DNA of 64,000 nt from the NCBI GenBank assembly GCA_964498785.1, contig CAZCJL010000020.1, positions 1-64,000 on the forward strand, in the 5' to 3' direction. Made by a program: the position numbers and the translations under genes. Below, one piece after another: positions 18,382 through 26,741 of this stretch (the stretch's first letter is position 1; every line of letters starts with the position of its first letter). The notes below the pieces were generated by a model. The model was not told the origin of the DNA and ran no database searches. It worked only from the letters and a program-made list of their open reading frames with translations. The DNA comes from Mariaggregatimicrobium sp964498785. Lineage in GTDB: Bacteria > Zhuqueibacterota > Zhuqueibacteria > Thermofontimicrobiales > Thiofontviventaceae.

Positions 18382-19308
18382 ATGGGAACAGTCGGATATT
18401 CGCAAAATAATCGATTAGCATATTATTATGCTTTGCCAGCACTTTTTGTTATGGCGCTGGTCGTGGTGTATCCGTTTATATACAATGTTATCATCTCATT
18501 CTCCAATATGAACCTGACGCATTTCAGGGATTGGCAAATTGTGGGTCTCAGAAGCTACTGGCAGGTATTGACTGACGATACAATGCATTTAAAGCTATTA
18601 GGAATACCAGTCCCCGATTTCTGGTATTTTTTTATTAAAACAATTTTATGGACAGCTTTAAACATCTTATTTCATGTGACGATTGGTGTTTTTCTGGCAA
18701 TAATTTTAGATAAAGACATTAAAGGAAAAACTGTTTTTCGAACGTTGCTTATTCTACCATGGGCCGTTCCCCAATATATTACCGCGCTAACATGGCGGGG
18801 AATGTTTACCTCCAATTATGGCGCAATTAGTTTGTTTTCTGAAAAATTCTTTGATACACAAATTCCCTGGCTAACAACAGAATGGGGCGCTTTTTCTGCA
18901 TGTCTAATAACAAATATTTGGTTGGGTTTTCCGTTCATGATGATTATTGCACTCGGAGGATTACAAAGCATACCTGATGAACTTTATGAAGCAGCAGAAA
19001 TTGACGGTGCTGCATGGTTCCATAAACTCAAAAATATTACCATTCCATTACTTAAGCCTGTAATGATTCCGGCAATTACTTTAGGTGTTATTTGGACATT
19101 TAATAATTTTAATGTCGTATGGTTGGTTAGCAACGGAGGTGAGCCGTCGGATACAACACATATTCTCGTTTCCTGGGTTTATAAGTCCGGTTTTACATAT
19201 ATTCGAATGGGTTATGCAGCCGCTTTTTCGATGATCATTTTTGCTATTTTAATTGTGTTTAGCTGGAATTTTATTAAACGAACAAAAGCCACAGAAGCTG
19301 TTTACTGA
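18382..19308 (+). CDS. Sugar ABC transporter permease (MalF-like)
   Basis: A 308-residue inner-membrane permease with six predicted helices. It carries the EAA loop that contacts the ATPase, YEAAEIDGAAWFHKLKNI, and the GGEPSDTTHILVSWVYK segment seen in MalF/UgpA-type proteins. It lacks the large periplasmic loop of E. coli MalF. Its TGA stop (19306-19308) overlaps the ATG of an unrelated toxin-antitoxin-like gene rather than being followed by the partner permease. Confidence 0.92.
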   Translation: MGTVGYSQNNRLAYYYALPALFVMALVVVYPFIYNVIISFSNMNLTHFRDWQIVGLRSYWQVLTDDTMHLKLLGIPVPDFWYFFIKTILWTALNILFHVTIGVFLAIILDKDIKGKTVFRTLLILPWAVPQYITALTWRGMFTSNYGAISLFSEKFFDTQIPWLTTEWGAFSACLITNIWLGFPFMMIIALGGLQSIPDELYEAAEIDGAAWFHKLKNITIPLLKPVMIPAITLGVIWTFNNFNVVWLVSNGGEPSDTTHILVSWVYKSGFTYIRMGYAAAFSMIIFAILIVFSWNFIKRTKATEAVY

Positions 19309-19613
19309 TGAAATTAATAATACCAACAGAATATAAATGCTATTTTTTAACTGATAATTTTAAGCAATATAACAAAATAAATCACAAATACATTATTATG
19401 CATAGAATAATGGAATATGGTTCAAGTGATGCTTTAAGATGGTTGTTATCCATTTACTCAAAACATGAGATAAAAGATTTTATCCTTAAAAAGGGAATCA
19501 AATATTTATCAAATAAATCACTGACATACTATCGCGTAATTTTGGACATATCGGAAGACGAATGGAAACGAATATCCTTACAGAAACGCAGAAATCATTT
19601 TTTAGCAAGTTAA
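19308..19613 (+). CDS. Probable antitoxin-like protein (DUF6922-like)
   Basis: A 101-residue protein whose central part, IMEYGSSDALRWLLSIYSKH then EIKDFIL and SLTYYRVIL, resembles small proteins of the DUF6922 type that precede AbiEii-like nucleotidyltransferases. These are thought to be antitoxins. The ATG overlaps the malF stop (TGATG) and the gene overlaps the next gene by 52 nt. Sampled lines are 18-27% G+C by hand count, against about 42% in a sampled line of the following permease, suggesting transfer. The pairing and size are the main evidence; family membership is inferred. Confidence 0.6.
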   Translation: MKLIIPTEYKCYFLTDNFKQYNKINHKYIIMHRIMEYGSSDALRWLLSIYSKHEIKDFILKKGIKYLSNKSLTYYRVILDISEDEWKRISLQKRRNHFLAS

Positions 19614-20188
19614 ATGAAATTGAAATAATCAAACATTTTTATCTCGGAAATGGAACCGGCCTCGCCTTGCAGATTGGTCACCGGAAAATTAATGAACTAA
19701 ATTTCTATACAGCCGAAAATCAATATAATAATTTTCTTAAAAATACTTTAACTAAAAGTGATTTATATAAATTAATCTATGAAGATTCAAAAAATATTAC
19801 ATTTTCCTATGAAAACAATTTAGTTTATTTTTCTGAACACCCCTATCCCCTGCTCGGTTTAGTTAAAAAAACTGAGTGGAATTTCGGATGTTTGGATATT
19901 AAAGATATTGCCTGCATGTGTCTTTTTAATATTGTAAGCAGGGGTTTTATTACCGATTTTATTGACTTGTACTATATTATTTTCAAAAAATACAGTCTTG
20001 ATCAGATCATTTCTTTTTTTGAAGATAAATATCGTTCCATTTCTTATGAAAATCAACTCATTTTGAAAAGCTTAGTCTATTTTGATGAGGCAAATATTCA
20101 ATCGCGACCAGATATGCTGGTTGATATGAATTGGGGGAAAATTAAAAATTATTTTACGAAATATGTTAAAGTAATGAATAAACTATAG
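19562..20188 (+). CDS. AbiEii-like nucleotidyltransferase (toxin-like), variant active site
   Basis: A 208-residue protein of the nucleotidyltransferase AbiEii/AbiGii (DUF1814) type. The diagnostic motif is around residues 27-49: YLGNGTGLALQIGHRKINEL, then NFY. In active members this reads GGTALA...GHR.S.D.D.F, with a DxD metal site. Here the aspartates are Glu45 and Asn47 and the preceding Ser is Asn44, so catalysis may be lost or altered. The C-terminal helical part (around DIKDIACMCLFNIVSRGFI) fits the family. The ATG at 19562 lies inside the preceding antitoxin-like gene. The malG-like gene starts 8 nt after its stop. Confidence 0.72.
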   Translation: METNILTETQKSFFSKLNEIEIIKHFYLGNGTGLALQIGHRKINELNFYTAENQYNNFLKNTLTKSDLYKLIYEDSKNITFSYENNLVYFSEHPYPLLGLVKKTEWNFGCLDIKDIACMCLFNIVSRGFITDFIDLYYIIFKKYSLDQIISFFEDKYRSISYENQLILKSLVYFDEANIQSRPDMLVDMNWGKIKNYFTKYVKVMNKL

Positions 20189-20196
20189 AACCTAAT

Positions 20197-21039
20197 ATGC
20201 GAAATCCAAGAGACCTATCAAAGGTAGGCAAAACTGGAGCCTATGTCGTTTTGACTATTTTTACATTGTTTGCCATTTACCCGATTTTACGGGTAATTAG
20301 TATTTCCTTGCGACCGGGTGATCGACTGTTGAGCAAATCACTGGCAATTATTCCGGATGGAGCTTCATTAACGAACTACTATAATCTAATTTTTAATCAG
20401 CCATTTTTAAGTTGGATGTGGAACAGCATCATTGTCTCAGCAATCGTAACATTTGTCGGCGTGGGGTTGGCAGCAAGCGCAGGATATTCTTTTTCCCGCT
20501 ATAAATTTATCGGGCGAAACTCTGCAATGTTTGGATTAATCGCAACACAAATGTTTCCGGCAACAATGTTACTTCTTCCATTATTCATTACTCTTATTAA
20601 ATTAAAGTTATATGATTCATATTTAAGCTTGATCGTTGCATACTCCGCAACTGCATTGCCTTTTACAACATGGCAAATGAAGGGTTATTATGATACTATC
20701 CCGTTTAGCATCGAAGAAGCAGCAAGCATCGATGGTTCTTCTCAATTTGGAACTTTTTGGAGAATCGTGCTGCCATTGGCATCTCCGGCATTGGTTATTA
20801 CTGCGCTGTTTTCGTTTATGACAGCCTGGTCTGAATATCTGGTTGCAGCCGTCCTAATCCAGGATCAAAGTTTATTTACACTGCCATTAGGTTTAAAAAT
20901 GTTTCAATCAGCGATGGAAACATCTTGGGGGCTTTATTCGGCTGGTGCAGTCCTTGTAAGCATTCCGATTGTGACGCTATTTCTTTATCTGAGTCAATGG
21001 CTAATTTCCGGATTAACGCTTGGCAGTGTAAAAGGATAA
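20197..21039 (+). CDS. Sugar ABC transporter permease (MalG-like)
   Basis: A 280-residue inner-membrane permease with six helices. The EAA loop EEAASIDGSSQFGTFWRIVL and the FTLPLGL segment are typical of MalG/UgpE. It is the natural partner of the MalF-like permease at 18382, from which it is separated only by the toxin-antitoxin-like pair. No good ribosome site is visible before the ATG, so its translation may depend on coupling to the upstream gene. Base composition matches malF rather than the intervening pair. Confidence 0.92.
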   Translation: MRNPRDLSKVGKTGAYVVLTIFTLFAIYPILRVISISLRPGDRLLSKSLAIIPDGASLTNYYNLIFNQPFLSWMWNSIIVSAIVTFVGVGLAASAGYSFSRYKFIGRNSAMFGLIATQMFPATMLLLPLFITLIKLKLYDSYLSLIVAYSATALPFTTWQMKGYYDTIPFSIEEAASIDGSSQFGTFWRIVLPLASPALVITALFSFMTAWSEYLVAAVLIQDQSLFTLPLGLKMFQSAMETSWGLYSAGAVLVSIPIVTLFLYLSQWLISGLTLGSVKG

Positions 21040-21062
21040 TACATTTTTTTGAGGGAATTAAA

Positions 21063-22133
21063 ATGAAACAGTGGCTTAGTTTTTTCTCGATTCTGATTCT
21101 TATTTTATTTATCAACGGATGCGGCGTTTTTCAACCCGCATGGAAAAAGATTCAATTATCAAATGAAGAATTAGAGACTATTGAATTGCTAAAAATTGAT
21201 GATCAGACAATTAAAAAATTAGATGCAAAACCGTTATATAAATTTAATGAAAAAGAGCTTGATACTTATCTCGGTTACTTGCAATTCATTGAACCCGACC
21301 TGCGTAAAAGGATTCAGCATCTCGCCCGAAAATGCATTGGCCAACAGTATCAAATTTTTTTACTTGGTGAATTCCCAGTTGAGTTATTCGACTCTGAACC
21401 ACTTTTTTCTCTTCAAAAAAGCGATTGTGTCGTATTTAGTGAACATATATATGCTATGGCGCTGGCATTTGATTGGAAAAGTTTCTTTGGCATGTTACAA
21501 CGTATCCGTTATAAAAATGGTGAAATCAGTTTAGTAACACGAAATCATTATACAGAACTTGATTGGAATCGAAATAATAATTGGCTTGTCGAAGATATTA
21601 CGGATAAATTAGGCGGAAAATATGTGGTTACTGTAAATTCGACGTATGATAAGGCAAAATTTTTTAGAAAATGGGGATTAGGGCGCGATATTCACCCCGA
21701 TACGCTTAATTGGACTTATATCCCCTATCAACACATTGAAAAAGTAATTGACAAATTGAAACCCGGTGATTTTGTAAATGTGATTCGTGGAAATGATGAA
21801 AGCAAGTGGGTTGGGCATGTTGGATTAATTACCAGGGGAGCTAACGGCGAAATCAATTTCCTGCATTCTGCTAAACCAGAAGTTCGCGAACAACCGTTAC
21901 TTGGATATATGCAGGAGAGTCTGAAATTAAATTTATATCGAAAACAAAAGAATCAAAAAATTTATGAATATAATGAAAAGATCATAAAAAATCAATCCGA
22001 TAAAAAATTAAAGACACCTCTCCCCTATTTTTACGGTTTTAAATTTCTAAAATTAAGACAGGATCCGTTATGGGAATTGGTAAAAATTGATGGATTTCGG
22101 GCACCAAAAGTCACAATCCCTTCAATTTATTAA
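21063..22133 (+). CDS. DUF1460 family lipoprotein (N-acetylmuramoyl-L-alanine amidase-like)
   Basis: A 356-residue lipoprotein with lipobox INGC (Cys20). The DUF1460 signature is seen: QKSDCVVFSEH with the likely catalytic Cys122, RNHYTELDW with His162, and WVGHVGLI further on. Crystal structures of Bacteroides members show a cysteine-peptidase fold thought to cut peptidoglycan amide bonds. The open frame extends back to 20925 into the malG gene, but the ATG at 21063 has GAGGGA upstream and starts a clean signal sequence. Probably last but one in the sugar-import operon; the functional link is unclear. Confidence 0.85.
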   Translation: MKQWLSFFSILILILFINGCGVFQPAWKKIQLSNEELETIELLKIDDQTIKKLDAKPLYKFNEKELDTYLGYLQFIEPDLRKRIQHLARKCIGQQYQIFLLGEFPVELFDSEPLFSLQKSDCVVFSEHIYAMALAFDWKSFFGMLQRIRYKNGEISLVTRNHYTELDWNRNNNWLVEDITDKLGGKYVVTVNSTYDKAKFFRKWGLGRDIHPDTLNWTYIPYQHIEKVIDKLKPGDFVNVIRGNDESKWVGHVGLITRGANGEINFLHSAKPEVREQPLLGYMQESLKLNLYRKQKNQKIYEYNEKIIKNQSDKKLKTPLPYFYGFKFLKLRQDPLWELVKIDGFRAPKVTIPSIY

Positions 22134-22144
22134 GGTGTAGAAGT

Positions 22145-22651
22145 ATGATCGATTCTCAAAAATTAACAAAATCAGAATTACACGATCTTTTAGTCGATGC
22201 AGCAAAAAACTGGCTGGCACACGATGGTTTATGGTTTCTTGCCGCGGAAGAAAAATACGGAATGCCGGCTGCAATTGAACTTGACCGTGAAGCATGGCGA
22301 AAATTCACTGTGGTGGAAGCAAAACGAATCATGAAGCGTTTGGGAATGGAACCTGGCGGAGGAATTCCGGCGTTAATAACAGCGCTGGATTATCGCCTTT
22401 ATGCCTATATTAACATACAATCGGTTGAAGCTGTCAGCGCTAATCGGTGTATTTTTAAAATGAATAATTGCCGCGTACAAGCCGCCAGAAAAATGAAGAA
22501 CCTCCCTGATTTTCCCTGCAAATCAGTTGGAATTGTTGAATATCGATATTTTGCCCAAACAATAGATCCACAAATTAAAACAAAATGCCTTACCTGTCCC
22601 CCGGATGACCATCCTGATGATTATTACTGTGCATGGGAATTTACAATCTGA
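22145..22651 (+). CDS. Conserved small protein (DUF6125-like)
   Basis: A 168-residue soluble protein without signal peptide. It resembles the DUF6125 family: AAKNWLAHDGLWFLAAEEKY near the N-terminus, AWRKFTVVEAKRIMKRLGM, then a cysteine-bearing C-terminal part (CRVQAARKMKNL, KCLTCPPDDHPDDYYCAWEF). Cys residues at the C-terminal end could bind metal. No function is known. Its 3' end overlaps the 3' end of the convergent aminotransferase gene by 28 nt. The family assignment is from memory of the pattern. Confidence 0.65.
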   Translation: MIDSQKLTKSELHDLLVDAAKNWLAHDGLWFLAAEEKYGMPAAIELDREAWRKFTVVEAKRIMKRLGMEPGGGIPALITALDYRLYAYINIQSVEAVSANRCIFKMNNCRVQAARKMKNLPDFPCKSVGIVEYRYFAQTIDPQIKTKCLTCPPDDHPDDYYCAWEFTI

Positions 22652-23346
22652 TTATGAATATTTTTCAAATTATCAAAATGCTTTTGATTTACATAAAGAA
22701 AACCTGTTCCCATTGGCCCAACTAACCATTTCATGCCACCGGCACAATAAAAATCGATACTGTATTTGTTAAGCTGTGCCGGGATGGCGCCAACAGCCTG
22801 AATACCATCAACGATCAGATACAGACCATGTTCTTTTGCAATATCTCCTAATTTTGGAAGATTAAGACGGTAGCCGGACAAAAAATGGACATGATCCACA
22901 ACAATTGCACGAGTATGACTATCAATATTTTCAATTAGCCTCCTATAAAAGTTAACCCCGTTGTTTAGCGGAACATATTTTTTTTTCGCAACATCAAAAA
23001 TATGATGCAGGATATACAAGCTCGCCGGAAATGCGTCGGCTTGTACAATTATATTGTCCCCTGCTTTTAAGTCTATCGAGTGCAATGCAATTGATAACCC
23101 CTCGGTTGTATTATGAATGAATGCAATTTCATCAGAGTCAGCAGTAACCATTTGGGCCATTGCTGCCCGGAAGTCATTTAATTTGCTCATTATTTCCTCA
23201 ATACGGGGCTCACCTGTTTCTACTAATTGATCAATTAACGACTTCATGGCTTCTGTGCATTGTAACGGCATCATACCAACAGCAGCATGATTTAAATACG
23301 TCTGATTTGATTTATCATTAAAATATTTCCGGAATTTCTTATCCAT
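22624..23346 (-). CDS. Class V aminotransferase, C-terminally truncated
   Basis: A 240-residue PLP-enzyme homologue. The N-terminus (TYLNHAAVGMMPL), the cofactor-site segments IAFIHNTTEGLSIAL and LYLIVDGIQAVGAIP, and the PLP lysine in GGMKWLVGPMGTGFLYV are present. Class V enzymes such as cysteine desulfurases normally have 370-400 residues; here the protein stops about 20 residues after the lysine segment, so the whole small C-terminal domain is missing. The end overlaps the convergent gene at 22145. It still has a good promoter and an AGGAGAT ribosome site. It may be a decayed gene. Confidence 0.78.
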   Translation of the reverse strand: MDKKFRKYFNDKSNQTYLNHAAVGMMPLQCTEAMKSLIDQLVETGEPRIEEIMSKLNDFRAAMAQMVTADSDEIAFIHNTTEGLSIALHSIDLKAGDNIIVQADAFPASLYILHHIFDVAKKKYVPLNNGVNFYRRLIENIDSHTRAIVVDHVHFLSGYRLNLPKLGDIAKEHGLYLIVDGIQAVGAIPAQLNKYSIDFYCAGGMKWLVGPMGTGFLYVNQKHFDNLKNIHNQIVNSHAQ

Positions 23347-23375
23347 CTTATCTCCTATGATTTAAATTACTTAAT

Positions 23376-23404
23376 AACATACTTATTTTCAAATAAATAG
23401 TCAA
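23376..23404 (-). promoter_or_regulatory. Sigma-70-type promoter of the truncated aminotransferase gene
   Basis: Read on the - strand: TTGACT (23404-23399), a 17-nt spacer and TATGTT (23381-23376). The predicted start of transcription is about 25 nt before the ATG at 23346, with AGGAGAT between them. Confidence 0.55.
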
Positions 23405-23582
23405 GTATTATTATAATATAAAAGCACGATCTCTTATTCTTTGATAAATATAAAAATACAGTTGAAATTTATTAAAAAATTAGTTATATTCAGGGAATTC
23501 AGTTATTCGGAGTTAACTATAAAATTATATTTTATCTTAAATAACGTACGTTCGAACTAGGCAATTTAAAGCAATTTTAGCC

Positions 23583-23660
23583 CCGGATTGACACTGATAA
23601 ATACAGATTCTTTTTAATTTTCAAACGAAATTCGTGTTCAATCCAGGCGGATCAGTGGCA
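23583..23660. repeat. Degenerate inverted-repeat relic
   Basis: CGGATTGACACTGATAAATA followed by CAGATT at the left is echoed in inverted form on the right by TTCGTGTTCAATCC and GGATCAGTG. CACTGAT and ATCAGTG are exact inverse copies. This is the look of the 'ACACTGAT..ACAGATT' dispersed repeats seen between genes in several FCB and other genomes. Only one copy is in the window, so the repeat status is inferred. Confidence 0.45.
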
Positions 23661-23689
23661 AATAATAATTTTAAAGGATTATAAAACGA

Positions 23690-25021
23690 ATGAACCGCTT
23701 ACTCTCACAACGAGATATTTATATTTTATTTTTAATACTAATCCTCTTTTCTCAGAGATCCGTATTCGCTCAACAAGCTGAAAATGATTCCAGCCGAAAT
23801 TATTTACAAAATATGAATCCTAAAATTCATCCATTACGTAATCACCAAAAAGATCGTCCAGCTTTTGAAAAAGCGATGCGAGTACCAATAAATATCGTTG
23901 AATTTCCGTTTTGGGTTATGGGAAGAGGTTTGGAAAATTCACTTCAATATATTGAACATAATAAAATTTTTGAAAAATTTGAATTTATCGAAGATTGGCT
24001 TGAAAAGCATCATATTCTCTTCGAAGATGGATCTCAGGGTATTGGATCTGGATTAGGCCCTGCTGTTGGTTTGTTCACCCATAGTGGGGATTTAAAATTA
24101 GCGGTTTCATCGGCGTTGACCACCTGGGGCTATCAAGGGCACAAAATCTGGTTTGAATTACCGGAGCTTAATTGCCAAACTCGGTTAGATGGTTGGATAA
24201 AATTTCAAAATCGGACCCGGGATAATTTTTTCGGTATCGGGTCAGATTCTAAGAATGATGACCGAACGCAATTTCAACAATCGAACGTTAACGGAGGCAT
24301 TGAATTTTCGTATGCTACAAAAAAATTAAATTTAACTGCATCCACAGACTTCACAAAATATAATGAAATTAACGATCCTTTCTGGTCTGGCAGTAAGTCA
24401 ACAAAGGAAAGATTCAGCGAACTTCCGGGTATTGATGGCGCAGAATTGGTTCGCGTGGGCTTACGGCTAACTCACCCGGAAGTCTTGTATAAAGGTTTAC
24501 CAGGCGTTGAAATCGCTGTTGATTTTTCTGCCGATTATTTTTGGCAATTGGATTATGACAACAATCGTTTTGATAGATATACGCTTATTTTATATCAAAG
24601 CATCCCGCTGTTTCATGGGGATAGACTTTTCGCGATTCGATGTGGCGGCTCTATGACCAATACAAAAGGAAATTTGACTATTCCTTTTTATGCACTCAAT
24701 AATTTTGGCGGATGGAATTCGCTGCGCGGGTATGAGAGTTTAAGATTTAGAACCCTGGATTGGGTGCTTTTGAATCTGGAATATCGATATCCGATTATGG
24801 ATATCGGTCTTGAAAATGGATTCGCAATTGATTTCCTCTATTTTTTTGACGCTGGCATTCCTTCAAATGAAATTGAAAATGATTTAAATATTAAAAATAT
24901 TTTAAAAACTTACGGAGCAAGCATTCGCTTGCGAAAAAAACTCGGTGTCATTTTGCGGCTTAGTATTGCAAGAAGTTCAGAATCAACTTTAATCGGATTA
25001 AAAATTGGAAAGGATTTTTAG
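23690..25021 (+). CDS. Omp85/BamA-like outer-membrane beta-barrel protein
   Basis: A 443-residue protein with a signal peptide ending SVFA, cleavage before Gln. The second half alternates beta strands and ends in IGLKIGKDF, an outer-membrane barrel end. The segment GGWNSLRGYESLRFRT carries the RGY motif of Omp85 barrels (VRGF/Y in BamA), followed by LNLEYRYPI, also typical. No POTRA repeats are evident in the roughly 100 residues before the barrel, so it is a short, barrel-centred member rather than BamA itself. The next gene starts 1 nt after its stop. Confidence 0.82.
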   Translation: MNRLLSQRDIYILFLILILFSQRSVFAQQAENDSSRNYLQNMNPKIHPLRNHQKDRPAFEKAMRVPINIVEFPFWVMGRGLENSLQYIEHNKIFEKFEFIEDWLEKHHILFEDGSQGIGSGLGPAVGLFTHSGDLKLAVSSALTTWGYQGHKIWFELPELNCQTRLDGWIKFQNRTRDNFFGIGSDSKNDDRTQFQQSNVNGGIEFSYATKKLNLTASTDFTKYNEINDPFWSGSKSTKERFSELPGIDGAELVRVGLRLTHPEVLYKGLPGVEIAVDFSADYFWQLDYDNNRFDRYTLILYQSIPLFHGDRLFAIRCGGSMTNTKGNLTIPFYALNNFGGWNSLRGYESLRFRTLDWVLLNLEYRYPIMDIGLENGFAIDFLYFFDAGIPSNEIENDLNIKNILKTYGASIRLRKKLGVILRLSIARSSESTLIGLKIGKDF

Positions 25022-25022
25022 A

Positions 25023-26741
25023 ATGAAGTGGTACTTTCCGTTGTTAATGATATTCGTTTTCTTTTACATTGTCAGTTGTGCCGGCCCATCAAGAGATTTA
25101 ATCGTTGCCGGAAAATTAGATGATCTGCATGATCGAGAACCGATTCCGGAACCTGAATTGAGATCACCAAATCAATACTATGATTTTATTGATCGTGCAA
25201 TATTTAAGCAAGTCCATTCCATATTTGACCTGCCGCGGCACGTGCGAGCAATTACTGCGCAGCCAAAACAGGCAATTAATGTTGATGCGTTTGATGAAGT
25301 TCCAAATTCAACATGGTTTACTAACCGTGCGTATCGAATTACTTATAAAGAAGCGCTTAATGGCCCGAACGAGTTTGATGGCCCGGATATGTCTGCGCCA
25401 TGGATTGTAAAAGGTGTAAAAACACAAGGTATTACACCTGGATTTCGTATTAAGGATCGTCAAGGAGATATCTACTTGTTAAAATTTGATCCGATTAGCA
25501 ATCCGGAATTAGCCACTGGCGCTGAAATAATTTCGACGAAACTTTGTTGGGCAATCGGCTACAATACGCCTGAAAATTACCTGGTATTTTTTAAACCAGA
25601 GCAGCTCCTTATTAAAGGAGAGGTAAAACTTGTTGATGAGTTTGGTTATGATCGAATCTTGAAACCAGAGGACGTGACCCAAATTTTGACTTTTGTTCCC
25701 AAATTATCCGACGGTCGGATCAGGGCGGTTGCAAGCAGATTTTTGCCAGGAAAGCCAATTGGACCTTATTCATATTTCGGCACCCGGCCGGATGATAGCA
25801 ACGACGTATTTCGCCATGAACATCGACGTGATTTACGCGGACTTTACGTATTTGTGTCATTAATCAACCATAATGATATTCGTCGTATTAATTCATTGGA
25901 CATGTATTGTTCGGAGGGATATATCAAGCATTACTTGATCGATTTTGGCTCAACTTTAGGAAGTGGTGCGACATCTGAGAATTTGCGAAGCGAAGGCTTT
26001 CAATATCAATTGGATTATGGTGAAATTGCAAAAGCCTTTTGCAGTTTCGGAATGTATACTTTTCCCTGGCAACGCATGAATCTGGAGTCCGGTTTTGAAT
26101 CAATCGGGTATTTTAGCGGAAAATACGTAAATCCTGGCAAATGGAAACCGAACTATCCAAATCTTGCGTTTCAACGGTTAACAAACAGAGATGGTTACTG
26201 GGGCGCAAAAATTGTTATGAGTCTCACTGATGAGATAATCACGGGTATCGTTAAACAGGCACAATATTCTGATAAGGATGCTGAAAAATACATGACCAAT
26301 ACTCTCATTCAAAGAAAAAATACGATTGGTAAATATTGGTATCAACAGGTGAGTCCACTCGATTGGTTCAAAATTTCAAATTTAACTAATGAAAATGGCC
26401 AGTTTTTTTCGTTTACTGATCTGGCAATTTATGAAAAATTCGAGAATCAGGAAAATACCCGCTATAAAATTGAACTTAAATATAACAAGGCAACTGGTAG
26501 CGATCCATCAATTTTTGATGAAACAGTGATAAACACAGGCAAATTTCTAATTAGCCCTGAGATCGTTAAAATGGCTGATAAATTATGCATAAACAAGAAA
26601 AATCCGAATGAGCGTTTATTTTACATTCAAATTTTAACACAACGTAAAAATAAACCTGACTGGAAAAAAATCGTTAAAGTCCATTTACTTTTTGAGGACA
26701 TCGATAGCGGTTTTAAAATAGCCGGAATTGAACGAAAATAA
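25023..26741 (+). CDS. Lipoprotein with HipA/PI3K-like kinase motifs
   Basis: A 572-residue lipoprotein (lipobox IVSC, Cys19) starting at the ATG at 25023; a TTG at 25005 in frame overlaps the previous gene. I see kinase-like motifs: GDIYLLKFDP with Lys154, ATGAEIISTKLCWAIGY with Glu168, NHNDIRRIN with Asp285 and Asn290, and HYLIDFGS with Asp307. The Asp-x4-Asn spacing, then an Asp 17 residues later, closely follows HipA (Asp309, Asn314, Asp332) and resembles PI3K/Fam20-type folds. DEVPNSTWFTNR near residue 91 belongs to an uncharacterised family as far as I know. Location outside the cytoplasm would be unusual for a kinase. Lies between an Omp85-like barrel and a phosphoesterase. Confidence 0.7.
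   Translation: MKWYFPLLMIFVFFYIVSCAGPSRDLIVAGKLDDLHDREPIPEPELRSPNQYYDFIDRAIFKQVHSIFDLPRHVRAITAQPKQAINVDAFDEVPNSTWFTNRAYRITYKEALNGPNEFDGPDMSAPWIVKGVKTQGITPGFRIKDRQGDIYLLKFDPISNPELATGAEIISTKLCWAIGYNTPENYLVFFKPEQLLIKGEVKLVDEFGYDRILKPEDVTQILTFVPKLSDGRIRAVASRFLPGKPIGPYSYFGTRPDDSNDVFRHEHRRDLRGLYVFVSLINHNDIRRINSLDMYCSEGYIKHYLIDFGSTLGSGATSENLRSEGFQYQLDYGEIAKAFCSFGMYTFPWQRMNLESGFESIGYFSGKYVNPGKWKPNYPNLAFQRLTNRDGYWGAKIVMSLTDEIITGIVKQAQYSDKDAEKYMTNTLIQRKNTIGKYWYQQVSPLDWFKISNLTNENGQFFSFTDLAIYEKFENQENTRYKIELKYNKATGSDPSIFDETVINTGKFLISPEIVKMADKLCINKKNPNERLFYIQILTQRKNKPDWKKIVKVHLLFEDIDSGFKIAGIERK

Larger units (their letters stand above)
23347..23689. other. Intergenic region between divergent genes
   Basis: A stretch of 343 nt between the aminotransferase-like gene (- strand) and the Omp85-like gene (+ strand). 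It contains a promoter for the - strand gene (23376-23404), AT-rich sequence, and a degenerate inverted-repeat relic near the + strand gene (23583-23660). No clear promoter for the + strand gene was found. Confidence 0.6.

Noticed and set aside
20925..21062. Upstream extension of the DUF1460 lipoprotein frame
   Set aside because: It overlaps the malG gene; the ATG at 21063 has a good ribosome site and starts a proper lipoprotein signal.
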